From Bifidobacterium dentium JCM 1195 = DSM 20436 (GTDB lineage: Bacteria; Actinomycetota; Actinomycetes; Actinomycetales; Bifidobacteriaceae): a DNA stretch of 64,000 nucleotides. Positions 16,697 through 26,092 of this stretch are shown one piece after another (position 1 is the stretch's first letter; every line of letters begins with the position of its first letter). The position numbers and the translations under genes are program-made. The stretch spans positions 2,232,001 through 2,296,000 of the forward strand of contig NZ_AP012326.1 of assembly GCF_001042595.1 (NCBI RefSeq), written 5' to 3'. The notes beneath the pieces were generated by a model that saw only the letters and a list, made by a program, of their open reading frames with translations, was not told the origin of the DNA and did no database searches.

Positions 16697-18286
16697 CTAC
16701 TTTTCTTCGTGGTAACTCTTATCGGTGTTGACCGACCACACATTCTTCTTGGAGGTCTTGCCGTTCCTGATGTTGCCGACGGCCTCGATGGCGGTGGCCA
16801 TGGAGTGGTCCATGTTGTTGTAGCGGTGCTGGCCGTTACGTCCGACGCAGTAGAGGTTGCCGAAGGAGTCGAGGTATTCGACGAGTTCCGGCATGCGATC
16901 GTAGGTGTCGAAGTAGGCCGGATACGCCTTCTTGACGCGTTCGCGATGGGAGTCGAGCACGTCTTGCGGACCGTTGATGATCTGCATGCGGGTGAGCTCC
17001 TGGATGGCGAACTTGGTGGCTTCCTCGTCGGACATGTTCCAGAAGGAGTCGCCTTCCTCGCAGAAGTATTCGAGACCGATCCACACGGTGTCGTCGACGT
17101 CCTTGACCAGATACGGGCTCCAGTTGTTGAAGATCTGCAGACGGCCGACCTTATAGCCCGGATCCTGCACGTAGATCCAGCAATCCGGCACGATCGGCGG
17201 ATTGCCGAGGGTCGGGATGTCGGTGGTGTTCTTCAAACGCAGATGCTTGACGAGCAGGCCGACGGTCACGAAATCGCGGTACGGCAGGCCGTTGGCGATT
17301 TCCGTCATATCGTTCGGAGCGGGCTTGTCGGAGGCGTCCACGGCATTGACGAGATCCTTGACCGGCATGGACGAGATGAAATTATCGGCGGTCATTTCGG
17401 TGCGGTTGCCTTCGGAATCCTCATACACGACGGAGGCGATCCTGCCGTTGGCCTGACGGATCTCGACCACATTGGCGTCGGTGATGACCTTCACACCGGC
17501 GGCTTCGCAGTTGGCTTCGACGGTTTCCCACAGCTGGCCCGGACCATACTTCGGGTACCAGAACTCTTCGATGAGGGAGGTTTCGACCTCGGAATTATCG
17601 CGCTTCTTCGGCATGAGCTTGGCGAAGGCGTTCTTCAGCACGCCCATGATGCTCAGGCCCTTGACGCGCTGCGCACCCCAATCGGCGGAGATCTGCGATG
17701 GGTGGCGGCCCCACAGCTTCTCGGTATAGCCCTCGAAGAACATGGAGTAGAGCTTGCGACCGAAACGGTTGATGTAGAAGTTCTCCAGATTGGTTTCCGG
17801 CAGCTTGTGCACCATGGACTTCAGATAGCTGAAGCCAGCGACCAGGGTCAATTTCGGACCCATGGCCTTCAACGTGTTGGCGCTCAGCGAGATCGGATAG
17901 TCAAAGAAGTGACGGTTCCAGTAGATCCGGGACACACGATGACGCTTGAGCATCACCTTGTCTTCGACTTCCGGATCCGGTCCGCCTGGCTCCATGTCGT
18001 GCTCACGGCCGAGTTTCCTGTCGTCATAGCTGGGAGCGCCCTGCAGCGGCAGGACTTCCTTCCACCAGTCCATGATGCGCTCGTCCTTCGAAAAGAACCG
18101 GTGACCGCCGATATCCATACGGTTGCCGTCGTGCTTGACGGTGCGGGAGATGCCGCCGAATTCGCGGGTCGCCTCCAACACGGTCACATCGTAGTTTTCG
18201 GAGCCACCGTCCTTTGCGAGCTCCCAGGCAGCGGTCAGGCCGGCAGGGCCACCGCCAATAATCACCACGGATTGCTTTTGCGTCAC
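16697..18286 (-). CDS. FAD-dependent oxidoreductase, amine-oxidase/UDP-galactopyranose-mutase-like
   Basis: The 529-aa protein opens with a dinucleotide-binding fold, VVIIGGGPAGLTAAWELA (about residues 7-24), and a second FAD motif, EFGGISRTV...MDIGGHRFFS. The C-terminus has YCVGRNGQHRYNNMDHSMATAIEA, the FAD-contact segment of the HemY/Glf-like superfamily. Relatives are often annotated as UDP-galactopyranose mutase or protoporphyrinogen oxidase, but at about 530 aa it is longer than classical Glf (about 380 aa). The substrate is unknown; cell-surface polysaccharide modification is one possibility. GTG start at 18286 preceded by AAGGAG. It is transcribed alone with its own terminator. Confidence 0.82.
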   Translation of the reverse strand: MTQKQSVVIIGGGPAGLTAAWELAKDGGSENYDVTVLEATREFGGISRTVKHDGNRMDIGGHRFFSKDERIMDWWKEVLPLQGAPSYDDRKLGREHDMEPGGPDPEVEDKVMLKRHRVSRIYWNRHFFDYPISLSANTLKAMGPKLTLVAGFSYLKSMVHKLPETNLENFYINRFGRKLYSMFFEGYTEKLWGRHPSQISADWGAQRVKGLSIMGVLKNAFAKLMPKKRDNSEVETSLIEEFWYPKYGPGQLWETVEANCEAAGVKVITDANVVEIRQANGRIASVVYEDSEGNRTEMTADNFISSMPVKDLVNAVDASDKPAPNDMTEIANGLPYRDFVTVGLLVKHLRLKNTTDIPTLGNPPIVPDCWIYVQDPGYKVGRLQIFNNWSPYLVKDVDDTVWIGLEYFCEEGDSFWNMSDEEATKFAIQELTRMQIINGPQDVLDSHRERVKKAYPAYFDTYDRMPELVEYLDSFGNLYCVGRNGQHRYNNMDHSMATAIEAVGNIRNGKTSKKNVWSVNTDKSYHEEK

Positions 18287-18429
18287 TTTGAGGTCTCCTT
18301 ATAAAAACAAAATCAGACACAGTCTACTAGAAGGTAAGGAAACGCACATTGCGACATGTGCGGATGCACACAAAATTATTCCCTGAGCCAAACCCATAAT
18401 CACCCGTACATATCCCCTTGCACATGTCT

Positions 18430-18464
18430 GATGCCGTCTTCCGATTCATACGGAAGACGGCATC
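18430..18464 (-). terminator. Terminator of the surface phytase gene
   Basis: Perfect 14-bp stem GATGCCGTCTTCCG / CGGAAGACGGCATC with loop ATTCATA, 26 bp beyond the phytase stop. Confidence 0.85.
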
Positions 18465-18489
18465 GGGCGATCGTCACAAGCGATCGGCA

Positions 18490-20421
18490 TCAACGACGCA
18501 TGCGCCACACGCTCAGCGAAACACCGGCCAGCGTCAGCCCGACCGCCAGTACGGCGAGCACCGCAATCGCGCTTCCGGTACGCCCCAGCGACACCGACTG
18601 GCCGTTCGTCGCAGACGTCGTCTTACCGGCATCATCGGTCTTACCGGCATCATCCGTCGCCACATCGGTGTCCGTCGTCGTATCGGTGCCAGTCGCCGTA
18701 TCGGTGTCCGTCGTCGGATCGGTGCCAGTCGTGGGATTGCCGGACGGCTCCGGCGTCGGCTCCACGTCGACCTGTTCGACGATGCGGGCATCCTGTCCGA
18801 GCGTCTTATGATCAGCCGCCAGGCAACTCTTCAGCTCGGTCAGCTTGTACCACGTCGAACCATCGGCGATCGGCGTGCATTCGGAACGGAACGCGATCTC
18901 GTTCTCGTTGTACAGCATGCGCACAATGGGCGTGTATGCGCTGCCGGTGGCCGGATCCTCACCCTGTTTGGCGTACACATCCCACTGCACGTTCGTAGCC
19001 ATCGGCGTCACCGATTCGCCACGCCACTCGTTGTTGTCGTAGGTGTACACGTCGGTGGTGGAGGCCGGGGCCTGCTGCGTGGAACCGGGCAATCCAAGCA
19101 ATGCGGCGAACGGCATCATGGTCTCGGCATGGGCGAACCGGAAGGTCGCCACCGTGGACCCTCCGTTCACCCTCTCGTCGATGGCATCGAAGAAATCATC
19201 CAGCAGAGGCTGCGCGATGGAGTAGGTCTCGCTCTGACCGGCGTAGCTCGGCCCCTTCTCGTAAAAATCTTCGGCATCCAACGCCCAGGCGAACAATTTG
19301 GCGTCCTGTGCATATTCACCCTGGAAATACTGGTTGAAATCGAAGGTGTGGTCACCGGTGTTCTCGTTCTGCATGTCGGCGGCGATGATATACAGGTTGT
19401 ACAGGTTCATTGCGGCGTTGTACTCGCTCTTGATCTTCTTGGAGCCTTCGCCGCACGCATTGGCGTCCTTGGACGCGTCGGCGCCCGGCGCGCAGTTCTC
19501 GGCACCCTTCTTGGTGCCATCGGCGGTGTTGTACCACGTGTATTCGCCGTTCTCGAGTTTGGCAAGGAATTCGTCGGTGAAGATCTGCGACAGCAGGTCA
19601 TGCGAGGCCCGTTTGATGTCGGCATTGTCGCCGATGGTCTCCTCGGCACCGGCGATGATCTCATCGTTGGCCACGAAATTCTGATAATCATTCGCGATGT
19701 CGTATGCCTTGGTACCCGGCGTCTTTTCCGTACCGTCGGGATTCTGCACCTTATGGAAGTACAAGGTGTCGGGATTCTTCTGGAAATCCTTGCCGTCGCC
19801 GGAATCGGCGGGATCCGTCGGCTTGACGACGCTGTCGGTCAGCTTGCCGCCGGAAGCCGCATTGAACCCCTTCTCGAAGTTTTCGCCGGATTCGGTGGCA
19901 CGCGCCTCGCCGGAGGACTGGTAGGAAATCGTACCGCCATCGACTGCAGCCTGGTCGAACAGCGACTGATTGCGCTGGTACGCGCGCTCGCCGATGCCGT
20001 AATGCTGATCCGCACCCTGTCCGGTCAGCATGCCGTAGCCGTTTTCGACGTTGGCCGCGGTGATGTCGTTCAGGTTTTTCATGAACTCGGTTTTGATGGC
20101 GTCCGACTTGAATCCACCATCCCGCTCGGCCGCTTCGGCCATCTTCATCAGCAGTGCATCATACTTGTAGCTGGACAGGCCGCGTGATCCGTGACGGGCC
20201 ATGCTTTCGGTATAGATCGGCTCGTACCCTTCCGGAGCTTTGCTATAGGATGCCACGGTTGCGGCGCTTGGTGCCACATACGGCTGCTTGCTGCTGTAGT
20301 ATTGGCCATCGGATTCCAGGGCCAGGGCCGGGCAGACCGTTCCCGGCATCAGCATGGCGGCCGCAGCGACGCATGCAACGGAACCGACGATCCTCTTCAT
20401 CATTCGTGTCGACATCAACAT
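18490..20421 (-). CDS. Cell-surface histidine acid phosphatase of the MINPP type (phytase)
   Basis: MINPP enzymes remove phosphates from phytate and other inositol polyphosphates. MINPP-type phytases have been characterised from bifidobacteria. The 643-aa protein has a signal peptide (about residues 8-35). The catalytic motif is ESMARHGSR (His about 77) and the proton donor is RFAHAETMMP (about residue 430). HAE in place of HD is typical of MINPP. A Thr/Asp-rich stalk of TDTDT-like repeats follows (about 555-605). The end is SLGRTGS, a hydrophobic segment, then WRMRR. This matches a sortase-anchor layout, with LGRTG as a degenerate LPXTG. Several in-frame ATGs lie near the start; the first is used. 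Phosphate scavenging from dietary phytate at the cell surface is the likely role. Confidence 0.88.
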   Translation of the reverse strand: MLMSTRMMKRIVGSVACVAAAAMLMPGTVCPALALESDGQYYSSKQPYVAPSAATVASYSKAPEGYEPIYTESMARHGSRGLSSYKYDALLMKMAEAAERDGGFKSDAIKTEFMKNLNDITAANVENGYGMLTGQGADQHYGIGERAYQRNQSLFDQAAVDGGTISYQSSGEARATESGENFEKGFNAASGGKLTDSVVKPTDPADSGDGKDFQKNPDTLYFHKVQNPDGTEKTPGTKAYDIANDYQNFVANDEIIAGAEETIGDNADIKRASHDLLSQIFTDEFLAKLENGEYTWYNTADGTKKGAENCAPGADASKDANACGEGSKKIKSEYNAAMNLYNLYIIAADMQNENTGDHTFDFNQYFQGEYAQDAKLFAWALDAEDFYEKGPSYAGQSETYSIAQPLLDDFFDAIDERVNGGSTVATFRFAHAETMMPFAALLGLPGSTQQAPASTTDVYTYDNNEWRGESVTPMATNVQWDVYAKQGEDPATGSAYTPIVRMLYNENEIAFRSECTPIADGSTWYKLTELKSCLAADHKTLGQDARIVEQVDVEPTPEPSGNPTTGTDPTTDTDTATGTDTTTDTDVATDDAGKTDDAGKTTSATNGQSVSLGRTGSAIAVLAVLAVGLTLAGVSLSVWRMRR

Positions 20422-20582
20422 TCACTCTCATCTCATAGGCGGATGGGCGGGCCCGCGGTTCGGACACGCCATGAATGTTGTATGCGCACGAATCAAACAC
20501 GACATGCGCATCAGGTGACATTCCGGCAAACTGTGGCCGCACAATCGGTGAACGGCCGACATGCGACAGCGAGACCGGCGGA

Positions 20583-20897
20583 TCAGTGAATGTCGTCGGG
20601 GATGTCGATGTCGGTTTTCTGCACCTCTTCGACGTTCACGTCCTTGAAAGTGACGATGCGCACGTTTTTGACGAAGCGGCTGGAACGATACACGTCCCAC
20701 ACCCACGCGTCGGTAAGCTGTACGTCGAAATAGACGTCCTGGCCGGCGGAACGTACGTTGAAATCGACCTTGTTGGCCAAGTAGAAGCGACGCTCGGTCT
20801 CCACCACATAGGTGAACAGTTTGATGACGTCGCGATATTCCTTGTACAGTGCCAGCTCAGCGTCGGTTTCGTAGTTGTCGAGATCCTCGGCGCTCAT
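20583..20897 (-). CDS. DUF2469 family protein
   Basis: The 104-aa protein matches the DUF2469 family, small cytoplasmic actinobacterial proteins of unknown biochemical role, often found near rnhB and DNA-processing genes. Recognisable segments are SAEDLDNYETDAELALYKEY, VVETERRFYLANKVDF and DAWVWDVYRSSRFVKNVRIVTFKDVNVEE. The start is the ATG at 20897, whose A is shared with the TGA of the upstream acetyltransferase gene, implying translational coupling. A GTG one codon earlier is also possible. The 160-bp gap to the phytase gene shows no strong hairpin. Confidence 0.88.
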   Translation of the reverse strand: MSAEDLDNYETDAELALYKEYRDVIKLFTYVVETERRFYLANKVDFNVRSAGQDVYFDVQLTDAWVWDVYRSSRFVKNVRIVTFKDVNVEEVQKTDIDIPDDIH

Positions 20898-21970
20898 CAC
20901 TTGTCTTCCATGTCACGTTTACGGCCGCGGCCCAATGTACGCCACCAAGCCTCCTTGGAGGTCTTACGTTCGGAAGAACCATACGGCCAGTTGTTGTCGG
21001 CATCGGCATCGCCGTTGACCGACTTGTCGGAATCATCGCTGGCTGATATCTCGTCGGGCTTGGTCTCGACGGCATCGGCCTTGCCGGGTTCCACGCCGAT
21101 ATGCTCGTAGGCCTCCTCACGGGTCATGCCCTGATTCCCGTCGGGCTGGCCGCCGGCCTCGGCTTCCTTCCGTTCATTGATGCGAATGGCGATGGAATGC
21201 TCACGAGCGCTCAACGCTTCCTTGACGCCGGGATTGTCTTCGATCACATGCATGCCGAACGCGTCGAGGGAGCGAATCGGGTCGAATTCGTCAACCAACG
21301 TGTCCATGACGATCAGATCCTGATACCGGTTTTGCGAGGCGTTCCATAGCGCATCGCGGGAACGGCCGGACGGCACGAATCCCAAGGACTGGTATACGGA
21401 GACGGAACGCGTGTTCTGTTCGGGGACGGCCACCCAAATCCTATGCATGCCAAGGCCTGCCGGTTCCGGCGCAAAGCCGTACGTCATCACACGCGGCATG
21501 ATGTCACGCGAATATCCGCGTCCACGGAAGTCCTGCCCCAAGATCACCTGAATACGGGAGGAACGGGCCCATCCGTCGATGTCGATCAGGAAAATCATGC
21601 CGATCACATTGTCGGAGGCCGCCGCATCGATCTCACCATCCCCGTCATGATCGGATTCCGTGATGATCGACCATGCTACGGTACGTCGGGATTCCGGATC
21701 GCCCACACCGGATTCGGTCGGCGTCTCGCCGTTGGCCCAGGCCACGGAACGACGCACCCATGCATGCACGGCGGCGCGTTCGGCGACACGATCCTTGCCA
21801 GTGATGCCGGAAGCTCCCGGATATGCGTCAATGGCGTCCATGCGATCGAGATCAGCGACGGTCGCCGGACGCAGATGCACCATTTCACCACGAATCGGCG
21901 GTATGGTGATCCGTGCCGGCAGTTCGCGGGATTCAACGCTCACTATCGACGACTCAGCATTCTCTGGCAT
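20897..21970 (-). CDS. GNAT family acetyltransferase with long acidic C-terminal extension
   Basis: The GNAT fold covers about residues 25-240. It begins at MVHLRPATVADLDRMDAID, includes an acetyl-CoA loop QDFRGRGYSRDIMPRVMTYGF, and ends in NTRSVSVYQSLGFVPSGRSRDA. The layout resembles RimJ/RimL-type N-acetyltransferases. A C-terminal extension of about 115 residues is acidic and low-complexity, ending with a basic cluster (WWRTLGRGRKRDMEDK). The ATG at 21970 has GAGGGA upstream; the longer frame to 22105 lacks one. A TACAAT box lies about 60 bp upstream. It overlaps the DUF2469 start by one base. The acceptor substrate is unknown. Confidence 0.8.
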   Translation of the reverse strand: MPENAESSIVSVESRELPARITIPPIRGEMVHLRPATVADLDRMDAIDAYPGASGITGKDRVAERAAVHAWVRRSVAWANGETPTESGVGDPESRRTVAWSIITESDHDGDGEIDAAASDNVIGMIFLIDIDGWARSSRIQVILGQDFRGRGYSRDIMPRVMTYGFAPEPAGLGMHRIWVAVPEQNTRSVSVYQSLGFVPSGRSRDALWNASQNRYQDLIVMDTLVDEFDPIRSLDAFGMHVIEDNPGVKEALSAREHSIAIRINERKEAEAGGQPDGNQGMTREEAYEHIGVEPGKADAVETKPDEISASDDSDKSVNGDADADNNWPYGSSERKTSKEAWWRTLGRGRKRDMEDK

Positions 21971-22061
21971 GTCTTCGTCCCTCGTATCGTTACAGGTGCG
22001 GCCTATGCCACAACCATTCCGACGGTATTGTACTCGACTGGAGGATAGCTGGGAATCGAAA

Positions 22062-22089
22062 GGGGGAGATTCCCGATGAAATCTCCCCC
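22062..22089. terminator. Perfect GC-rich hairpin in the gatB-GNAT gap
   Basis: GGGGGAGATT / AATCTCCCCC, a 10-bp perfect stem with an 8-nt loop. It follows the stronger gatB terminator and precedes the acetyltransferase gene, so it could be a second terminator. Confidence 0.5.
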
Positions 22090-22098
22090 GATACGGTA

Positions 22099-22142
22099 AA
22101 AACACGCCGGAAATCCGTTTTTAGGGGATTCCGACGTGTCCT
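22099..22142 (-). terminator. Intrinsic terminator of the gatCAB operon
   Basis: On the minus strand ACACGTCGGAATCC pairs with GGATTTCCGGCGTGT (one bulge, one mismatch), followed by TTTTTACC. It lies about 75 bp beyond the gatB stop. Confidence 0.8.
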
Positions 22143-22213
22143 TCGACCCGCTGATGGACTGAGCAGTGAAGCACAGACCGGGAAAGACCGTAGTCGACCT
22201 CTCCCCCTTCGCC

Positions 22214-23710
22214 TTACTTGATCTTACCCATCACGATCTTGGTGACGGCCTTCGCGTCGGCCTGACCGCGGGTGGCGCGCATGACGGCACCGATGATCGC
22301 GCCCATCGGCTTCATGTTGCCGCCCTTGAGCTTCTCGACGATGTCCGGATTAGCGGCCAGAGCCTCGTCGACGGCCTTTTCCAGCGCGCCATCATCGGAG
22401 ACGACCTGGAAGCCGTGCTTCTTGACGACCTCGGCCGGGGCACCCTCACCGGTAAGCACGCCGGCGACGGTCTGCTTGGCGAGTTTGTCGTTGAGCTTGC
22501 CGTCGGCGATCAGCTTCTCAACCTCAGCCACGTCGGACGGAGCGATCGGCAGCTCCTCAAGGCTCACACCCTTGGCATTGGCCTCGCGGGACAGCTCGCC
22601 CAGCCACCACTTCTTGGCACCTGCGGCGCTCGCACCGGCCTTGACGGTCTCCTCAAGCAGATCCAAGGCATCGGCGTTGAGCACGTCGCGCATCTCCAGA
22701 TCGTTGAAGCCCCACTCGCCCTTCAGACGATTGCGGCGCTCGCGCGGCATTTCCGGCATCTGGGCCTTCATCTCTTCGATGTGCTCCTTGGTGATGTGCA
22801 GCATCACCAAATCCGGATCCGGGAAGTAACGATAATCGTCGGCGTCGGACTTCACACGGCCGCCTGCGGTGGTCTGCGAAGCCTCATCCCAGTGGCGGGT
22901 CTCCTGCAGGATCTCGCCGCCTTCGGAAAGAATCTGCGCCTGACGGCGAATCTCATACTGCACGGTCTTCTCGATGCCACGGAACGAGTTCACGTTCTTG
23001 GTCTCGGAGCGGGTTCCGAACGGATCGGACGGGCTGTTGCGCAGCGACACGTTCACGTCGGCACGCATATTGCCCTGCTCCATGCGGGCATGGGAGATGT
23101 TCAACGCACGCACGATGTCGCGAATGGCACGCACATAGGCGCCCGCGATTTCCGGAGCGCGCTCGCCCGCACCCTCGATCGGCTTGGTCACGATCTCAAT
23201 CAACGGCACGCCGGCACGGTTGTAGTCGACCAAGGAGTGGTTGGCGCCTTCGATACGGCCGTCGGCACCGCCGACGTGGGTGTTCTTGCCGGCGTCATCC
23301 TCAATGTGCGCGCGTTCGATCAGCACACGGAAGACGGTGCCATCCTCAAGTTCCACATCCAAGTAGCCATTGCCGTTGGTCGGCTTGTCGTACTGCGAGA
23401 TCTGGTAGTCACGCGGCATGTCCGGATAGAAGTAGTTCTTGCGGGAGAACTGGCTCCACTCGGCGATTTCGCAGTGCAGAGCCAGACCCAGCTTGATCGC
23501 GTAGTCGACGGCGGTCTTGTTCAGCACCGGCAGGGAGCCCGGCAGTCCCAGACTCACCGGGGTGAGCTGGGAGTTCGGGGCACCGCCGAAGGAGACTTCG
23601 GCCGGGCAGAACAGCTTGGTGGTGGTGGACAACTCCACGTGGGTTTCCAAGCCGATGACCGGATCGAACTTCTTGACGGCATCGGCGTACTTCATCAACT
23701 TTTCAGCCAT
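22214..23710 (-). CDS. gatB: Asp/Glu-tRNA amidotransferase subunit B
   Basis: GatB is the kinase/amidotransferase subunit of GatCAB, which converts Glu-tRNA(Gln) and Asp-tRNA(Asn) to their amide forms where GlnRS or AsnRS is missing. The 498-aa length is standard. Family signatures are [27 protein letters not shown] and [17 protein letters not shown]. The C-terminal YqeY-like tail domain ends near [10 protein letters not shown]. The start at 23710 follows GGAAAGAAA. It is the third gene of a gatC-gatA-gatB operon, 25 bp after gatA. Confidence 0.97.
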   Translation of the reverse strand: MAEKLMKYADAVKKFDPVIGLETHVELSTTTKLFCPAEVSFGGAPNSQLTPVSLGLPGSLPVLNKTAVDYAIKLGLALHCEIAEWSQFSRKNYFYPDMPRDYQISQYDKPTNGNGYLDVELEDGTVFRVLIERAHIEDDAGKNTHVGGADGRIEGANHSLVDYNRAGVPLIEIVTKPIEGAGERAPEIAGAYVRAIRDIVRALNISHARMEQGNMRADVNVSLRNSPSDPFGTRSETKNVNSFRGIEKTVQYEIRRQAQILSEGGEILQETRHWDEASQTTAGGRVKSDADDYRYFPDPDLVMLHITKEHIEEMKAQMPEMPRERRNRLKGEWGFNDLEMRDVLNADALDLLEETVKAGASAAGAKKWWLGELSREANAKGVSLEELPIAPSDVAEVEKLIADGKLNDKLAKQTVAGVLTGEGAPAEVVKKHGFQVVSDDGALEKAVDEALAANPDIVEKLKGGNMKPMGAIIGAVMRATRGQADAKAVTKIVMGKIK

Positions 23711-23735
23711 TGTGTTTTCTTTCCTCCGATGCTTT

Positions 23736-25271
23736 CTACTTGCTCAGGCCGTCGAGCCACGGGGTGTTCAGGGACTGCCAGATCGGGCCGTTCCAATCCT
23801 CCTCAAGGGCGGCTTCGAGAGCTGCGGCCGGCTTGTACATGGCTTCGTCACGCTGCTGCGGGGCGAGGAACTGGAAGCCGACCGGCAGGCCGTCATCACT
23901 CAGGCCGGCCGGGATGCTCATGGCCGGGACTCCGGCGAGGTTGGCCGGAATGGTGGTGATGTCGATGGCGTACATGGCCATCGGGTCTTCGGTCTTCTCA
24001 CCGAACTTGAAGGCGGTGACCGGGCTGGTCGGACCGACGAGCACGTCAACCTTCTCGAAGGCCTTCTTGAAGTCGTCGATGATCAGGGTGCGAACCTTTT
24101 GCGCGGAGCCGTACCAGGCATCGTAATAGCCGGCCGACAGAGCGTAGGTGCCTAGGATGATACGGCGCTTGACTTCGTCACCGAAGCCGGCCTCACGGGT
24201 GTAGGCCATCATGTTGGCGGCGGTCTGCGGAACGCCCGCCGGCGGCATGACGCGCAGGCCGTAGCGCATGCCGTCGTAGCGGGCCAGGTTGGAGCTGACC
24301 TCGGACGGCATGATGATGTAGTAGGCGCCCAAGGAATATGGCGAGTGTGGCAGGGACACTTCGGTGACTTCCGCACCCATCTCTTCGAGCTTCTTGACGC
24401 CTTCGTTGAAGCGGGCCATGACGCCCGGCTGGAAGCCTTCGCCGCCAAGTTCCTTGATCAGACCGACCTTGAGGCCCTTCAGATCACGCTTCATGCCTTC
24501 GCGGGCGGCCGCCACCATCGGGCGCGGACCTTCCGGAATGGAGGTGGAATCGCGCTTGTCATGGCCGCCGATCACTTCCTGCAACAAGGCCGCATCGAGT
24601 ACGGTGCGGGAGCACGGGCCAATCTGGTCAAGCGAGGAGGCCATGGCGATCGCACCGAAACGGGATACGCCGCCGTAGGTCGGCTTAACACCGACGGTAC
24701 CGGTCAGCGAGCCCGGCTGACGAATGGAGCCGCCAGTGTCGGTTCCCAAGGCGAGCGGGGCCTCGAACGCGGCCACCGCAGCTGCGGAACCGCCGCCGGA
24801 ACCGCCCGGCACACGCTCGGTATCCCACGGATTGTGGGTGGTCTGGTAGGCGGAGTGCTCGGTGGATGAGCCCTGCGCGAATTCGTCGAGGTTGGTTTTG
24901 CCCAGCAGCGGCATGCCCGCGGCCTTGAGCTTCTCGATGACGGTGGCATCGTATGGCGGCACCCAACCTTCGAGGATCTTGGACGCGGCGGTGGTTTCGA
25001 TGCCCTTGGTGACGATCATGTCCTTGATGGCGATCGGCACGCCGGCAAGTTCCGGCAGCTGGGCCTTCTCGTCGTCGGATTTGGCATCGAAGGCGTCGGC
25101 CTGTTCAAGAGCCTGTTCGCCGGAGACCTTCAGGAAGGCCTTGACGCTCGGCTCAGCGGCTTCGATGACGTCGAGATGGGCCTCGACCAGTTCACGGCTG
25201 GAGACCTCCTTGGCCTTGACCTTGGCCGCCATCTCGGCGGCGGACAGCTTGACGAGTTCAGTGGTGCTCAT
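23736..25271 (-). CDS. gatA: Asp/Glu-tRNA amidotransferase subunit A
   Basis: GatA is the amidase that supplies ammonia from glutamine to the misacylated tRNA. The 511-aa chain carries the amidase-signature triad: Lys in IKDMIVTKG (about residue 80), cis-Ser in [14 protein letters not shown] (about 157-170), and the nucleophile Ser in [13 protein letters not shown] (about 176-188). The N-terminal segment [25 protein letters not shown] is typical of the subunit. It begins one base after the gatC stop, so the genes are translationally coupled. Confidence 0.97.
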   Translation of the reverse strand: MSTTELVKLSAAEMAAKVKAKEVSSRELVEAHLDVIEAAEPSVKAFLKVSGEQALEQADAFDAKSDDEKAQLPELAGVPIAIKDMIVTKGIETTAASKILEGWVPPYDATVIEKLKAAGMPLLGKTNLDEFAQGSSTEHSAYQTTHNPWDTERVPGGSGGGSAAAVAAFEAPLALGTDTGGSIRQPGSLTGTVGVKPTYGGVSRFGAIAMASSLDQIGPCSRTVLDAALLQEVIGGHDKRDSTSIPEGPRPMVAAAREGMKRDLKGLKVGLIKELGGEGFQPGVMARFNEGVKKLEEMGAEVTEVSLPHSPYSLGAYYIIMPSEVSSNLARYDGMRYGLRVMPPAGVPQTAANMMAYTREAGFGDEVKRRIILGTYALSAGYYDAWYGSAQKVRTLIIDDFKKAFEKVDVLVGPTSPVTAFKFGEKTEDPMAMYAIDITTIPANLAGVPAMSIPAGLSDDGLPVGFQFLAPQQRDEAMYKPAAALEAALEEDWNGPIWQSLNTPWLDGLSK

Positions 25272-25272
25272 A

Positions 25273-25569
25273 TCACTCCTCCCCCAAAATGCGTGGTGCG
25301 ACGAACATGCCGGCCTCGGAGACCGGAGCGCCTGCGGTCGCTTCTTCCTGGGTCAGTGGAGTCTGCGGAACATCCGGACGCAGATAGGCCTCCAGTGGAA
25401 TCGGGTTGGCGGTCGGCGGTACGTCATCAGTGGCGATTTCCTGCACCTTGTTGATGGATTCGGCGATGACGTTCAGATCGCCCTGCAGACGGGTGATTTC
25501 CTCATCGGTGAGTGCGATTCGGGCCAAATCGCCCAAATGCACGATTTCTTCTTTGGTGAAAGTAGGCAT
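25273..25569 (-). CDS. gatC: Asp/Glu-tRNA amidotransferase subunit C
   Basis: GatC is the small belt-like subunit that stabilises GatA-GatB. The 98-aa protein shows the family pattern [21 protein letters not shown], a helix from about residue 5 to 22, and [15 protein letters not shown] at the C-terminal half. The ATG at 25569 is chosen over upstream in-frame codons because homologues begin this way and because TACTGT lies exactly 7 nt before it, suggesting a leaderless start for the whole operon. Confidence 0.94.
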   Translation of the reverse strand: MPTFTKEEIVHLGDLARIALTDEEITRLQGDLNVIAESINKVQEIATDDVPPTANPIPLEAYLRPDVPQTPLTQEEATAGAPVSEAGMFVAPRILGEE

Positions 25570-25582
25570 GCCCCTAACAGTA
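25570..25582 (-). promoter_or_regulatory. Candidate -10 box for a leaderless gatCAB mRNA
   Basis: On the minus strand TACTGT is followed by TAGGGGC (7 nt) and then the gatC ATG. The GGGG is too close to the ATG to act as a normal Shine-Dalgarno. Confidence 0.4.
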
Positions 25583-25622
25583 ACGCGTCTGTGTGACGAG
25601 CACACGTCTTTTCATTCGCCAG

Positions 25623-25744
25623 CCCAATGCAGTCCGCGGCGGCTCCTCCCCTGCCTGTTGCAGTCCCGCATCGGCCTCTTCGCCAACCCAATGCAATCCA
25701 CATGGCGGATTATTCCCCAGCCTTTGCATATGGCGGATTATTCC
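25623..25744. repeat. Short direct repeats bordering 53-bp array 2
   Basis: CCCAATGCA-like segments occur at about 25623 and 25687. ATGGCGGATTATTCC occurs twice (25702-25716 and 25730-25744), the second copy running into the first 53-bp unit. No coding signal was seen. Confidence 0.7.
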
Positions 25745-25982
25745 AGTCACTGGAGGAATCACCCCGCTCAGACGCCCATCAGAAACCCAATCCCTCCAGT
25801 CACTGGAGGAATCACCCCGCTAAGACACCCATCAGCGGGATAAAACACCCAGTGACTGGAAGAAATACCTCGCTCAGAAGCCCCGTAACGACCATATCCA
25901 TCCAGCGACTGGAAGAATCACCCCGCAATATGACCTCTCGGCATGCGGATTCATCCAGCAGCTGGAGGAATCGGACGATGCG
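25742..25982. repeat. 53-bp tandem repeat array 2 (five units)
   Basis: Units begin at 25742, 25795, 25848, 25901 and 25954, again an exact 53-bp period. The first two are near-consensus (TCCAGTCACTGGA, then GGAATCACCCCGCT) and later ones decay (AGAAATACCTCGC, then AGAATCACCCCGC). The 24-nt inter-repeat parts differ but keep a weak shared pattern. It lies between gatC and the AbiEi-like gene. Confidence 0.93.
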
Positions 25983-26092
25983 TTACCGTATCGACGGCAG
26001 AGTTATGCACAGACACGCCGAGAGACCTTTGAGTTATCCACATTTGCCCATCGCGCTTCCCTCGGCACCAAGCTACAGGGTAGCGCCGAATT

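Noticed and set aside
14178-16715. 845-codon plus-strand ORF opposite rho
   Set aside because: Covers an AT-rich intergenic stretch and the rho gene; rho has clear motifs, this frame has none.
16709-18304. 531-codon plus-strand ORF opposite the flavoprotein gene
   Set aside because: Mirror of a convincing FAD protein; no family features.
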